NCBI GenBank assembly: GCA_948146395.1
Contig: OX411547.1
Coordinates: forward strand, 54,427,566 to 54,491,565
From: Fragum whitleyi
Lineage: Eukaryota > Mollusca > Bivalvia > Cardiida > Cardiidae
Reading direction: 5' to 3'
DNA length: 64,000 nt
Shown here: piece after piece, positions 45,243-56,306 of the stretch
How positions within the stretch are numbered: position 1 is the first letter of the stretch
How the letters are laid out: the number at the start of each line of letters is the position of its first letter
Made by a program: the position numbers and the translations under genes
The notes under the pieces: model-generated
Database searches by the model: none
The model's input: only the letters and a program-made list of their open reading frames with translations
What the model was told of the DNA's origin: nothing

Positions 45243-47025
45243 AATCCAGTTATCTACATTATATCTTAAAGAAAGCAGGCCGTCAAAGCGTCTTTGGCAC
45301 ATTTGTCACGTTTAAGTCTGTTTAAGATAAAAGCAAAGGTTATGTGTTTTTCCCAAACTAGAAATGCGTTTTGTCCCATACGCTTGGGCCAAAATGCCAA
45401 AATATATTAGTAGAGTAGTGCCATATAAATTTCGGATATATTTCCGGGTAAAAGCTAAGTACCGACGAAGAGCTTGGAAAATGTCTGGGGAGATTTCAGT
45501 TACAGCAGTTGCTGTATTTTACCTTATTAATGGATTGGCAGGGTGGGGCTTAGCCGTGACGTGATTTTGCGAGTTAACTCTTGAATAGTTTGGTTTCATT
45601 GAAAAGTTAGTCGGCAATAATCGTGAACGCGTATCCTAAAACCAGATGGGTTTTCGTGCTTAGAGAAAGAGAACACATTTCATCGCTGGGTTACCAAAGC
45701 CTCGTATCTTCAGCTTGGACAATGCTTCACGGTCTCAAGTTAATTATGTCGACTATCTTTAGAAGTAAATAATTATGAATAAACGCTGCCAGGGAATTTA
45801 TCATGGATAATACATGTAGCTGTTAAACAGTGTTTTGTAAACGGTTGGCGTTTAATCTCACTTTTCCCTACCGGCTGTCATGCAGTAAGTATAACATGGT
45901 TGCCGATTTCAGCCTAAATGATTGAATGTTAAGGTAGGGGTCTATGTTTTAATTGATAGCTCCTATACATTTTACCGGAAAAGTAACGCGGTTTGCGACT
46001 TTCTCGCTTACGGATAACGCATGTGAAACGTTGAAATAACCAAAACAAAGAGCAGAAGATTCACTTCATTTTCGCAAAGGCGGTCTACAATGTAAATGAT
46101 GGTCACGATAGTTTTATTTTTTTGTGAAGAAGTTCGCACGGCTTTTTCCTATTTCTAAACTTTTAATTAAACCTGATTTTTTTAAAAAAAGATCTAAAAG
46201 TGTTATTTCGATTTTTGAAAAAAAGAAAACAAGGGGTAACAGCGCTTGTTTTTCCTCAGAATAAATAGGAACCAAAAGCATTTAGTGACCTTGAGTTCTT
46301 GCCTTTGAATTTCATCGAAAAATACATCATTGATTTGAAGTAATTATTTTTGGACGAATACATATTCTGAACGCAAGTGATTTATATTCTATATAAAACG
46401 AAAACCCATTCCACTTAATCATTTAATCACTTAATCAGGTTTTATTTGCTTTCTCTCCGAAAAATAGGCAATGTGTAATATTGAATGCTTGCTTGTCGTT
46501 TCCTCGGACTTCGCCAAAATCGGGGAAAATGGTAAAAGAATATATTTTTGAATTAATCCAGATTTTTGCGTGTTTTGTAAAGCTTATATTCAGCTCTATC
46601 AGAAAACACAGTTTGAATTTCGATTGATAGTTTTATAACGACAACACAAACAAACGCAAACGTTTTTTAGTTGCGGAAAATCCAAAACAGGATGAGCGGA
46701 CGTCTAAAACTCGGATTAATTAAGATTCTAATAAACGATTATAATCAGTCTAACTCTTACAAAGTTGCACGATTAAACTTCGAATCTCGTACGATTGACG
46801 TTTTGTTTTAACTCAAGCTTTATTTGGCTCCGATAATAATCAGATAGACACATAATATTGGTTTCGATATATTATTTATGTTACGTTCCATAAACCAAAA
46901 GTGTCGAATTATACATGTTTTCTTGTTACTGAAGTTGATAGCCTACTTTTGAGTTAATGAGAAATCAAATAAAACAATGGCTCTTTCTTATAATCACCTT
47001 TCCCGTCTATAGGTTAAGGTAGTTC
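45243..47025. other. Low-repeat stretch, no gene recognised
   Basis: One of the longest parts without recognised repeats. Scattered CpG words occur (for example near 45430-45480 and 46500). Frames of 60-66 codons lack motifs and splice borders. Confidence 0.35.
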
Positions 47026-47027
47026 GT

Positions 47028-47130
47028 TAGTAGCAAGTGGTGGGGTAGAAAAGTGCGAGAAACACCATGAAATCATTCTTAAGTGCTACAGTCGCTGTGG
47101 TATGACTTAAAACATGTTAGAAACGTCCCA
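47028..47130 (+). mobile_element. SINE 3' fragment, decayed
   Basis: 'gagaaacaccatgaaatcat' and 'taagtgctacagtcgctgtg' correspond to the body end of the 42337 SINE with many changes. Confidence 0.5.
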
Positions 47131-47204
47131 TACACAAAATGAACAGCAAAATGCAGCGCTTTCTGATTATTTAAAGACAGTAGCCTAACTTGAGTAATTT
47201 GATT

Positions 47205-47405
47205 GTGACTGTGGTCTAGAGGTAGAGCGTCGGCCTCTTGACCCAAAGATCCCGAGTCCGTTTCCCGGATCGGCAATCGATCTTGGTTCTTTCATTGGCC
47301 CACACATTCGACACGAGTACTGGGGAATTTTCAAGGATGCAGAATCGAGAGGGATTAATCTAAGCTGTAAGAACTTGTTTCCCAATCGATGTAAAATAAA
47401 TTGGT
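47205..47405 (+). mobile_element. Second tRNA-derived SINE type
   Basis: The head 'tgtggtctagaggtagagcg' holds an A-box-like TGGTCTAGAGG, and 'cccgagtccgtttcccggat' a mutated B box. The unique body 'attcgacacgagtactgggg' ends 'gtaaaataaattggtttaaa'. The body differs from the 42337 family. No other copy was noticed in the window. Confidence 0.55.
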
Positions 47406-47482
47406 TTAAACTTAAAAGTAACTTGATCAGTAGGTCTAAATACTAAGTTTCTTCTGTATACAAAGCTAGACAAAATTTACAT

Positions 47483-47664
47483 ATAGACTAAGATCAGCCT
47501 GCACAGACATGCAGTCTGATCTTAGCCTACGCCGTATACTTTCTACCTAATCATTGTGGGAAGATACTTGGATCAGGTTTGTTGGCATGCCCTATAAATT
47601 GGTCATTCGGGTGAACTAAAATTCAAATCTAGCATGATAAGCGGGTTAAGTCACGGTTTCAGAC
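47483..47664. mobile_element. Family L MITE, partial
   Basis: Hairpin core 'gactaagatcagcctgcaca' and 'tgcagtctgatcttagccta'; right end 'tagcatgataagcgggttaa' as in the full copies. The left AACCCTT end is missing. Confidence 0.65.
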
Positions 47665-47749
47665 CAAGGTTAAACGAGGGTAGCAAAGGCTGGAACTACT
47701 GTTAACTTTCAACAAAGGCTGCATGTACGTACGCTATAATTTGAGAAAC

Positions 47750-47860
47750 AAACCCTGCGTTCAGGATGATGACAAAATCGCGCAAAGGGTTTGCCAATCA
47801 AACTGACCGCTTTGCGCGATGGTGCAGGTGCAAAGCGGGGTATAAGTGGAAAACTATTAA
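47750..47860. mobile_element. Foldback element G, decayed
   Basis: Left end 'ccctgcgttcaggatgatga'; inner words 'gctttgcgcgatggtgcagg' and 'tgcaaagcggggtataagtg' correspond to the 58797 palindrome. The right end is lost. Confidence 0.6.
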
Positions 47861-47942
47861 AACCGTTTAGTGGTCCATGGTAATTTATGGAAGGGCTGCG
47901 CTATCTTATTTGTTGAATCATTTTTATATTCATTTATTATTC

Positions 47943-49880
47943 ATTTATCTATCTATCTATCTATATATACTGCCTGACTCCCCTTTCGGGTATTACTGGC
48001 AGGTGCGCGTCTGTGCTGGAATAAAAACTGTTAGTCATTGGTTAGGGTGCCAAATTTTAAAAGTATTGTGAGTGTTAGATTAAAAGATCTGGTAAAACAA
48101 TTTTGGTTATTCAGGGACGGCTCACTATCTGAAAAGAATCAAGACTCTTCTTGAATGCGGCAATATCGGGTTGCTGTATGATTGTTTCTGGTAGGCTGTT
48201 CCAAAGTATCACTGTATAAGGAAAAAAAGAATATTTAAAGTAGGAAGAATTTGTGTGGATCTGTCTAAAAGATTTTGTATGCATATGTCGGGTGATCCTT
48301 ACTGGTCTTTCAAGATAAGTTGGTATTGGTACTGCAACAAAACAATTCACAATTTTATAAAACATGGTGACTCTGGTGATGTCTCGTCTATATTGAAGAG
48401 TTTGCCAGCCAAGATCCTTCTGCATGCAGGTGACACTGTCATAATGAGAAAAATTATTTTGAACCCATCTTGCTGCTCTACGTTGTACTTTTTCTACTTT
48501 GTTGATATAGGATGTTGTGTAAGGGCTCCAAACAGTTGATGCATATTCTACCTGGGGTCTAACCAGTGTTTTGTATGCTGTTTCTCTGATCTTCTTATTT
48601 TTGGTCTGAATGTTTCTGCGGAGAAAACCTAAAGTTTTATTTGCATTAGATGTTATATTGTCAATATGCTTGTTCCAGGAAAGATCTTCGGATATAGTAA
48701 CACCTAGGTATTTGGCATTGTCCACAGTCTCTAGCACTTGTCCGTGTAGCCTGTAATCAAAAGAAATCTTTTTCTTCTTTTTAGAAATATTTAGGACAAT
48801 GCATTTGCTAGGGTTAAACTCCATTTCCCATTTTTTCTCCCACTGCATTAGCTTGTCTAGATCTTCTTGCAGGGTGATACAGTCTTGCTTGTTATCTATA
48901 GCTAAGTAAACGGCGGTGTCATCTGCAAACAAACGAACTTGGGAGGTGATAGTGTTAGGAAGGTCATTAATATATAAGAGAAACAGAAGAGGGCCAAGCA
49001 CTGATCCCTGAGGTACTCCTGACGTGACTGGTACTTCCGATGAGCATCCACCTTCTAAGACTACTTTCTGTGTTCTGCCTATAAGAAAAGATTTAATCCA
49101 CAAAAGGGTAGCATTGTTTACTCCATGTTCCTGCAATTTATACAAAAGTTTAAGGTGGCTAACTTTATCAAAAGCCTTGCTGAAGTCTAACAAAACTAGA
49201 TCAGTTTGTTTTCCTTCAGTAAGGTTTCTGGCAAGATGGTCAGTCAGTTGCAGTAGTTGTGTTTCACATGAGCGCCGTTCTCTGAAGCCATGTTGTAAAT
49301 CATAAAGAATATTATTTTTGTCAAAATGTTTAGTTAGATTTGATGCTACAATATGTTCAAGAACTTTACACAATATACATGTTAAGGATATAGGCCTGTA
49401 ATTTGCAGGATCTTCTTTGTTTCCTTTCTTAAAGAGTGGTGTCACGTTTGCCTTCGTCCATACCTGGGGGAGGGTGCCTGTATCTAGGGATTTCTGAAAG
49501 AGAATTTGCAAAATAGGAGAAATTTGATAACATAAGTTTTTAAGTACTAAAGGTTTGATGTTGTCAGGTCCTGCTGCTTTGTCTGGTTTCAGGTTGGATA
49601 TTAGCTTTTGTACTCCGCCAGTGCAGATGGTAATGTCTGGCATGACTGGATATTTACTGAAAGAGGAGGAAAACATATTTTGTCTTATGGATGAAAGGCA
49701 GGACTGAGCCAGAGAAATTGGTGTCATTGGAGTAAAGACTGATTGAAACTGTCGATTTAATATATCTGCTTTTTGCATTTGTTGTTCAGTTTTTTCTTTG
49801 TTATAACATTAATGGTGGTTTTTTTCCTTCAAGTTTTACACACAGAAAAGCCTTATTAAATAGACGGTGTAAGGCAACAT
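47943..49880 (-). mobile_element. Non-LTR retrotransposon (LINE), 5' truncated
   Basis: The minus-strand element ends in a (GATA)n-like tail (47948-47967 on the plus strand as 'tatctatctatctatctata'). It is preceded by a small 3' hairpin: 'ctgcctgactcccctttcgg' with 'gggtattactggcag'. A short 3' UTR separates the hairpin from the reverse transcriptase stop at 48111. Upstream of the frame, another minus frame ('FLCVKLEGKKPP', about 49811-49850) is reached by a one-base shift. No endonuclease domain is present, so it is truncated at its 5' end, as is usual for LINE copies. It looks like the Jockey/CR1 group of clades, from general motif style only. Confidence 0.8.
48111..49778 (-). CDS. LINE reverse transcriptase (5'-truncated ORF2)
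   Basis: A 555-residue frame reads open from about 49808; the Met at 49778 is only the first ATG of the remaining frame. Visible order: linker DKAAGPDNI (65-73); FKKGNKEDPANYRPISL (116-132); motif A LLDFSKAFDKV (196-206, catalytic Asp198); motif B TSGVPQGSVLGPLLF (252-266); motif C LFADDTAVYL (283-292, Asp286-Asp287); then NPSKCIVLN and a KYLGVTISEDLSWNKHI thumb-type region. The C-terminal RRAARWV...LPETII tail is usual in metazoan LINE proteins. All three catalytic aspartates and the frame are intact, but the N-terminal endonuclease is missing. It copies LINE RNA at the target site (target-primed reverse transcription). Intactness suggests recent insertion. Confidence 0.92.
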   Translation of the reverse strand: MQKADILNRQFQSVFTPMTPISLAQSCLSSIRQNMFSSSFSKYPVMPDITICTGGVQKLISNLKPDKAAGPDNIKPLVLKNLCYQISPILQILFQKSLDTGTLPQVWTKANVTPLFKKGNKEDPANYRPISLTCILCKVLEHIVASNLTKHFDKNNILYDLQHGFRERRSCETQLLQLTDHLARNLTEGKQTDLVLLDFSKAFDKVSHLKLLYKLQEHGVNNATLLWIKSFLIGRTQKVVLEGGCSSEVPVTSGVPQGSVLGPLLFLLYINDLPNTITSQVRLFADDTAVYLAIDNKQDCITLQEDLDKLMQWEKKWEMEFNPSKCIVLNISKKKKKISFDYRLHGQVLETVDNAKYLGVTISEDLSWNKHIDNITSNANKTLGFLRRNIQTKNKKIRETAYKTLVRPQVEYASTVWSPYTTSYINKVEKVQRRAARWVQNNFSHYDSVTCMQKDLGWQTLQYRRDITRVTMFYKIVNCFVAVPIPTYLERPVRITRHMHTKSFRQIHTNSSYFKYSFFPYTVILWNSLPETIIQQPDIAAFKKSLDSFQIVSRP

Positions 49881-50485
49881 TTTTATAGATGGACTAGAAC
49901 TTCATAAGGGAAACATCGTCTACATGTCTCAATTTAGGTATATCATGCGAAGAATATTGCTCCCTTTTAAGAAATGCACCGGAGACCGTAGATAGGTGAA
50001 ATGAGCACTGGAACTAATGCCATAAATCTGACTTGTTATCCGTTAATAGCCATTACTCCCGGGGTTTGTTTTCTTTAGTCAGCTAGGGTTCGGGGCTGAT
50101 TCTTAATGTCCTGTTATATCCACTGCACATCAATATCCAGGAATAAATGGTGTTAGTGTCTAGTTTGTCTCAAGATCTTATTTTGGAATTTTAATATGTT
50201 TTGTTCCTTTAAGAAACTCTGTAAATCATGAACTTACAACACATCCAGACCGCTTACATTTTGAAGAAGATTCGAATGATTTATTTAATTGATAATATGC
50301 AATTGGCAACGTTGTATAGTAAAACCCAAACTTGAATTTTGAAGTTAATTACGTATTTTTTTCTTAACAAAATCCTAAAGTTTGTACTGTAGTTATGATG
50401 TTATGATTGCTTTTGTTTTAACTATATATGGTAGCCGGTTTATGTGTAAGGGGTTTTGTTCTGCCTTGTCGTACAAGCTAGCTTT
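49881..50485. other. No feature recognised
   Basis: AT-rich sequence without exon, repeat or RNA signature that I can support. Confidence 0.4.
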
Positions 50486-50487
50486 TT

Positions 50488-50554
50488 GCAGCAGCGCGGT
50501 ATAGCTCTCGCTTTTGGACAAAGAGGTCCCCGGTTCGAATCCTAACGAAGTTGC
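50488..50554 (+). pseudogene. tRNA-like pseudogene or SINE head
   Basis: 'ggtatagctctcgcttttgg' resembles an A-box/anticodon region and 'ccggttcgaatcc' has a perfect B box GGTTCGAATCC. GCAGC and GTTGC can partly pair at the ends. The D arm and anticodon arm are too irregular for a functional tRNA. Confidence 0.45.
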
Positions 50555-51350
50555 ATATTTATTTACCGGGGACATTACCTGTAAAAGTATTGACAGGGTA
50601 TTGTTTTCTAGAACTCTGTGACAACTAAAGAGCTGTTTAGGGATATAATTACAGCCTGTGATTTCTTTTATTTAAAAATAATGCATGTATGTCTTCAGGT
50701 GATTATTTTACTGACACCTAAAGCAATTATTTATGTTTAAATTTCACGAAACTGGCATTCTTGGGTTAGTTGCCATGGTGATCACCATCAAGCATAGGAG
50801 GTTGTAATGAGCACACACATTTCAAAGACATAGACACATTACGCGAACACTTTAGTCAAGAAATTTCTCATGTTTCAAAAATATTTCTTGACAACAAAAA
50901 CATTAACTTCACATCTATTTTAAACAACGACATTTGAATTGAAATTTGAAATCCGTGTTTTGACTGAAAGAAACCTCTATTATCATACTAGTGACTAGTG
51001 ATATTTAAAGGATAGCAAATTTTCGTGTAATGTGATTGGCTTTCTCTATATGTATCAAGTACAAAGGATATCACTTTTTAAAGCACTAGCATTGAACATC
51101 ATTGAGCTAGTGAATACAATGTAAAAGTTTATTGTAAAACGAAACTTAGTCATACACTAAGGAAAACTGACAAATCGAGATTTCCTCAAAATGTCAAAGT
51201 TTAGATTTTTGTCGTTAAATAAACCGACGTGATAATGAAGGACATGTAATAAAATGAAGTAGAGCCACCGTCGGAGCGCATCAGGCTCGAAATCATGGTG
51301 GGGATGGGATGGGTGGGATGGGGGTGAGGATCATATTTCTTATATCCCAT
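50555..51350. other. No gene recognised
   Basis: AT-rich. A G-rich 'gggatgggtgggatgggggt' patch at 51301-51325 is the only striking word. Confidence 0.35.
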
Positions 51351-51354
51351 AGCT

Positions 51355-51545
51355 TCCGATATATGTATTACACCAGCGGGTTTAAAATCGTAAATCTATG
51401 TGGAATGACTGGCTGGAGATTCGGAAAGTATATATCGGTAATTTGGTAAGAGGAATACAAGGAACTCATGGTCAGTAGCCCCAGCTTCCGAGATATGACT
51501 GGAAAATTGTTACAAAGCGATGTAAAGCCTAATTTCAATCAAAAA
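51355..51545 (+). mobile_element. SINE body, decayed
   Basis: 'cgggtttaaaatcgtaaatc', 'tatgtggaatgactggctgg', 'agaggaatacaaggaact' and 'gtaaagcctaatttcaatca' follow the order of the 42337 SINE body with many substitutions. Confidence 0.65.
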
Positions 51546-52017
51546 ATCAAATGTAAGTTAAGTTATAATTGCACACCCTGTTTACCTTTTGATTCGAATC
51601 ATCATGAAACCGTCGAAGGAAGTTCCATTCGGTCTGAGTTAAAATAGTTAGTCCGCACAGCTGGTAAAGCCTGACTTGGATCTTTACTTTTCGCTCTTCC
51701 AAGATAACCCCCTATTGCCAGACAGGTCACAATTCATGTAAAAAAAAAACCCAGCTTCATGTACAGGATGTTAAATGCACTCACCGCGAGCAGAATCCAG
51801 GCTAGTGGTCGTTCAATTTCGGACATGCTGAGTTCGCTTTCAAAAATGACAGGCTGGTGGGCAACCCATAATATGAATACAAAAAAAGTTTAACGTTATA
51901 AAGTTGTAGGTTAAACATCGTTGAGAGTTAAAGAATCCATCGTCGATATTGTTATGCTAGTAAGGAAGCCCGCCGATCATCGTGAGTTCCCCAAGTAGAC
52001 AATGTCTTCAATTTTGG

Positions 52018-52180
52018 AAAACATACATCAACATCGCTAATTGTGTTCATCCTGAACAAAATTTGCGATATAGGAATATCTCCCATTAAATTCACTCAAA
52101 ACTCGATCCACACACTCATTCAATTTCATTCCTAAATCATTCGAAAAATTTTCACCTTGTCAATTTCACGATGTTGTTAA
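52018..52180. mobile_element. Family F half element
   Basis: Core 'catcgctaattgtgttcat' and 'ctgaacaaaatttgcgatat' (52030-52072), then 'tcgatccacacactcattca' and 'tcaccttgtcaatttcacga'. The other arm is absent. Confidence 0.7.
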
Positions 52181-52445
52181 CTGTAGAAGCAGATAACCAT
52201 GGGTATTCTCGTAGCAAGATTGGAGTCCTCGCTAGCGCTCTTAATTTGGATTGCAGAAAAAAGGGGAAAATAAACATCAGAATCAAGCCTCCATATTTGA
52301 ATTATATACGGGGTTAAAAGATTCATTTATTTTTTTCTTCTTTCCCGTTAACATAAGGACATATTTTCATTCGCTTTCTTTCCAAGACAAACGAGTAAAT
52401 ATTGATAGAGATTGTGTATTGACTTTCGACACAATAAAGCTTTGA

Positions 52446-52722
52446 TTGATTGATTGAATGGAGTTTAACGCCGCTTTCAACATAATTTCAGCTATATCGC
52501 GGCGGCAGGAGCACCTAACAATGGATTCCTGGTATTTCTCTCACCAGTATAACCATTACATCCTTTCCTAGCCTCCAGCTACTATCTCACATAGGTCTAC
52601 GATTATCAACCCATTGGTGAAAGACAAATTGTCGGAAAGAATGAGTGCCGCCGTCGGGGATCGAACCCGAGACCTCTAGAATGACCGTCCGTCGCGCTAC
52701 CAACTGCGCTATGACGGCGGCT
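52446..52722 (-). mobile_element. Full-length SINE, minus strand, with target duplication
   Basis: Reads on the minus strand from GCCGCCGTCATAGCGCAGTT (A box, right side) through B box GGTTCGATCCCC and the whole body to 'gttaaactccattcaatcaa'. It is flanked by ATAAAGCTTTGA (52434-52445) and ATAAAGTTTTGA (52723-52734), 11 of 12 identical. The head differs from the 42337 copy in the acceptor sequence, but compensating changes keep the stem paired. Confidence 0.88.
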
Positions 52723-53019
52723 ATAAAGTTTTGAACAAAGAAAGAAGGGCAAACTGTTGGTAAAGGAGAGCAAAAATGTTGGTTGTCTATTTTTTCTAAT
52801 ATAGCCCATTTTTTGGTACGACAAGATGAAAGGGCGGATGCATATGTCGTATGTTCCTCGTACGCTGAAAGACAAAAGACAACGATGATCAATAAATTTT
52901 AAACGATAAATACATACACATGTACGCTTACAAATCATCTTTTCGATGCATTGTAAGATTTTCATACGCTTTGCATTCTCAAATCATCCGTTAGTGCAGT
53001 GGCACCGGGCCTTAGACCT

Positions 53020-53265
53020 TTGAAGGAGAAAAGTGGTGCACAAGAACCACAACATTTTTGTTGCATAATTTTGGGATTATTGTCCTTTGTGTTATTATAA
53101 TGACTCAGATTTTTTCCGGAGCATCTCTGCATGTACATTTGCTATCAACTTCAAGCTTCAGTGGTGAAAAGATCCTTTAAAATGATATTACAATGCACAG
53201 GAACCATAACTATTCCCTGTTTGATTTTTGAAGCTATTGAAATTTCTATTTTGTATTTAAAATGA
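53020..53265 (+). repeat. Family B unit, decayed
   Basis: 'aagtggtgcacaagaaccac', 'cataattttgggattattgt' and 'gattttttccggagcatctc' belong to the family B unit seen at 22080-22180. Confidence 0.55.
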
Positions 53266-53734
53266 AAATATTTTATCGAAATTAAGGAACTAGTTTATGA
53301 AAGAAAGCGAGATGGAATAAACAATACTTGCAATTTATGTGATAAGTAATGCAAAAATGACCTCCCGGGAACTTCGTAAAATAAATATCTTAGAGAGATA
53401 TTGGTTCCAGTAGAGGTCAGCCGGTGTTCGCATTTCAAAGTTTTTCTTACTGGAAAGAAGAAAGATCATCACAGATTCAGAAAAAAAAGCCAAAGGCAAA
53501 ATGTTACGCCTGTGAACGACCGCACAGTCTGGCTATGATCGACTCGTCACGCAATACCAAGAAGATTCCTTTTCGCCTGACGGGTCATATTTGCAACTCA
53601 CTTCTCTTTTTACAAGATCATTTAGAATGATGTATTTTCTATTTTTGGTGTGAAAACGAAACATTTTCCCCGAATACATGTTATCCATGTAATCCAAGAT
53701 TCTAAAGCTACATGTATATGGATTCAATACCAGC
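53266..53734. other. No gene recognised
   Basis: A 68-codon plus frame (53424-53630) has no motif. The short repeat 'cgtaaaataaatatc' near 53375 was noted at 43042 as well. Confidence 0.35.
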
Positions 53735-53855
53735 TGCCCTTATTAATGACCATTACATGTAATTAATAGTTCACAAATTTAGTGAGATATGTCAAAATAC
53801 CTCCGTTGCCATAGCTACAGTTCATACTGGAGGTTGTTTTCAGTTTTGCCAAACA
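53735..53855 (+). repeat. Low-copy repeat Q, copy 1
   Basis: 'aatgaccattacatgtaatt', 'gagatatgtcaaaatacctc' and 'cgttgccatagctacagt' match 56990-57095 in the same order and orientation. Confidence 0.55.
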
Positions 53856-54565
53856 TCTTAAACATTCCAATACTTTTATGTATGTCTGACAAAATCAAGA
53901 ATCTGATATACCAATCGAGTAATCAAAATGATACACCTCACATGCATTTTGTTTTAAAATCCGATTTTAAAGTGTATGTTGCTAAATGTACAACCAAAAG
54001 ACTTTTTTATAAAAGAAATATTATGAAACAATCGTTTGTGATGTAACCTTTAGTAATAATACTAATTTCAAAACGTTTTATTTTTGCCTAATGGCGGGAA
54101 ATTGAGAGATAGATATTTGACGACTTTGATCAGAATGTGCGGATGCAGAGACAGATCTGAGTCTGGGTGTTGCGCACATGTAGAAATAAAAAAAAACATC
54201 AGGAAGGATTATGCATTTTTCAGACATGTTGACTTGCGAGAAAAATTTACTGATCATATATTTTTCTTCCTTTCCTTTCTTTTTCTTAATATTTCCATAG
54301 ATTCGTTATTTAACCAATACATTGTGCTTAGAATTGCGTATCTTTTTTAACCAACAGAGCAGAACAGAATTTTGTAAGTCGACTAGTACAAAGCAGACAA
54401 GAGTCATAAAAAAGAGGGTTCCTGGCACTTTATCGGATAGTTTTGCGAGTCTTAATTACCATATGGGAGTCTCGGACTCGAAAAAACTGCTCATCTTAAA
54501 TCCATGGTCATATTTAAGACATATTTCTATTTTGACAATTTCTTATACCCGTATGTGTCTAGTAA
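53856..54565. other. No gene recognised
   Basis: Frames of 85-88 codons at 53789-54046, 54084-54350 and 54322-54588 have AT-driven composition, no recognised motifs and no splice support. Confidence 0.35.
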
Positions 54566-54567
54566 AG

Positions 54568-55072
54568 CCTAGTTTACATTTGGATTAAGGAGCCCGTACG
54601 GCGCCCGTAACTCGCCATAATTCAAACATCGTGCGACGCCCGTGCGGCGACATACGGTATCCATGCGATCATTGCATGGTTTTACGGGTGTCGCAGAACC
54701 TTGCGATTTTTTTTATAGAAAATAGGAGTACAATTTTTTAAAATTACAAGACCGTACGGAGAGCGTAGTCCGTAAACACGTCGTCTAGGCATCGCACGAT
54801 CGCCGCACGGACATCGAAAGGCTACCGTATGATGTTTTGCCTATAAGTATAGAACGGATCATCCTAGGGTCCCCGCGCGGGTTCCGCACGATGGTTGTAG
54901 GGCGACTGCACTGTCTACAGTGTATAAAGTTGTCAAATCACACAATTCTCGAAGCGGGGGTCGCACATTTACCTTGCGATGGCCGCAAGGGTACCTCAAT
55001 GATTCTTGTGACACCGCACGATTTGTGAATCGTTGCAATATCGTAAGGCGATCGTGGCAAATGTAAACTAGG
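54568..55072. mobile_element. CpG-rich inverted-repeat element, 505 bp
   Basis: Ends CCTAGTTTACATTTG (54568-54582) and CAAATGTAAACTAGG (55058-55072) are perfect 15-bp complements. The interior is very rich in CpG words (ccgtacgg, gcgatcg, cgcacgat, gccgcacgg), in sharp contrast to the AT-rich flanks. It contains no convincing protein; the 63-codon frame at 54837 is not supported. It looks like a non-autonomous DNA transposon. 'attaagg' occurs just inside the left end and just outside the right end, so the target duplication is unclear. Confidence 0.75.
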
Positions 55073-56045
55073 ATTAAGGCAGAGAAGAAGAAATGCTTTA
55101 GTGTTACTCAGTTATTAAATGTAGAATATGTATTTGCAAATTCCGCAAACTTGAGAAAAAATGGGGATACCAGGTAATGGTTTGATGCCCCCTTATTCGA
55201 CATCCATGTTCTTGCTGACCTGCATAATATAATTAACGGATCGCCCAACTATTGCAAATGCAGTCTATTTTGGTTATGTTATTTTAAATACCATATGAAA
55301 ACCTTAGCATGATACTCAACCGGTTATTACCGGGACTCTAAAAACGTGTCGTCTGTTAGCGACCAAAATCTCATATAGCCCCAGTGTATTCAAGCCGTGA
55401 AAACGAGGTTTAAGTCTCTAGCCGAGGATATACCGAAATTTATTGTTACAAGAATTTAAACCATGATTTTGAACATTTCAGTGCAATAATTTATCTAAGT
55501 TTGATCGCTATTCTCTTATATGTTTTTGTAAACACTTTTTGTAATATTGTTTCGGTGGCCTAAATTGTGCAATATATAAATAAAAATCTTATTCGTAAAT
55601 ACCCAAGTACTCAAAGAAATTAGCTGATACCCTTTTTTAACCTTTTATTGTACTAGATCTCCTTTTTGTAGAAATATGCTCAGATAATTCGATTTTGTGA
55701 CATTTCCATTTCGGAAATAGTATACCTACCTCCATAGAAAAAATGGTGAATGAACGTATAAGCACGAAACTGTATTATAAAGTCTCGAATACAATATTAC
55801 CAATGTACGACAAAAACCTCGTAACTCACGTTCTTTCAAGCTGTAGATACGAGGTTTAAGCCTTCCGCTTACGATATACCAATTTTACTACTTTGAGAAT
55901 TGCAACATGGGTGGTTTTGAAATTTCCCAGGCAATGGTTTGATTTTTTATCTATGACTGTTACATTGAACTTACTATTCAGTGAAATGTGAACGGTAGTC
56001 TAAATATGAACGAAACGGCGGCACATCTTTTCTTACATTCATCTC
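55073..56045. other. No gene; possible diverged duplication
   Basis: 'gaaaacgaggtttaagtctc ... gaggatataccgaaattta' (about 55398) and 'gatacgaggtttaagccttc ... cgatataccaatttta' (about 55846) look like two copies about 450 bases apart. The evidence is modest. Confidence 0.35.
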
Positions 56046-56049
56046 CCAC

Positions 56050-56150
56050 CTGAAGGCCAGGAAAGGAAGTAATTTTTAATGGTAGTGCTGATGGGAGAAA
56101 TACCAGGAATATAATGTTGGGTGCTCCAACTGTCATGTTATACATAAAAA
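56050..56150 (+). mobile_element. SINE 3' fragment
   Basis: 'gggagaaataccaggaatat' and 'gttgggtgctccaactgtca' correspond to the end of the SINE body. Confidence 0.6.
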
Positions 56151-56264
56151 AATACAAAAAAAACCCCTAAGTTGCACCGTCTATAGAAATCATATTTTCG
56201 AGGTAGCTTTTCCGACCTTTGCAGAAAAAGATCAATTACGACGACAGACATTCAATGATCAAAA

Positions 56265-56306
56265 AGGCTCGTCCCCATGAAACACCATGTGCTCAGGTGA
56301 GCTGAA
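56265..56306 (-). mobile_element. Family A end fragment, minus strand
   Basis: 'atgtgctcaggtgagctgaa' is the reversed TTAGCTCACCTGAGCAC end; almost nothing else of the element remains. Confidence 0.5.

Noticed and set aside
48255..49305. Plus-strand frames of 93-94 codons within the LINE
   Set aside because: Antisense shadows of the reverse transcriptase.
54837..55028. 63-codon frame in the CpG-rich element
   Set aside because: A frame opened by high CpG content; no motif or splice support.
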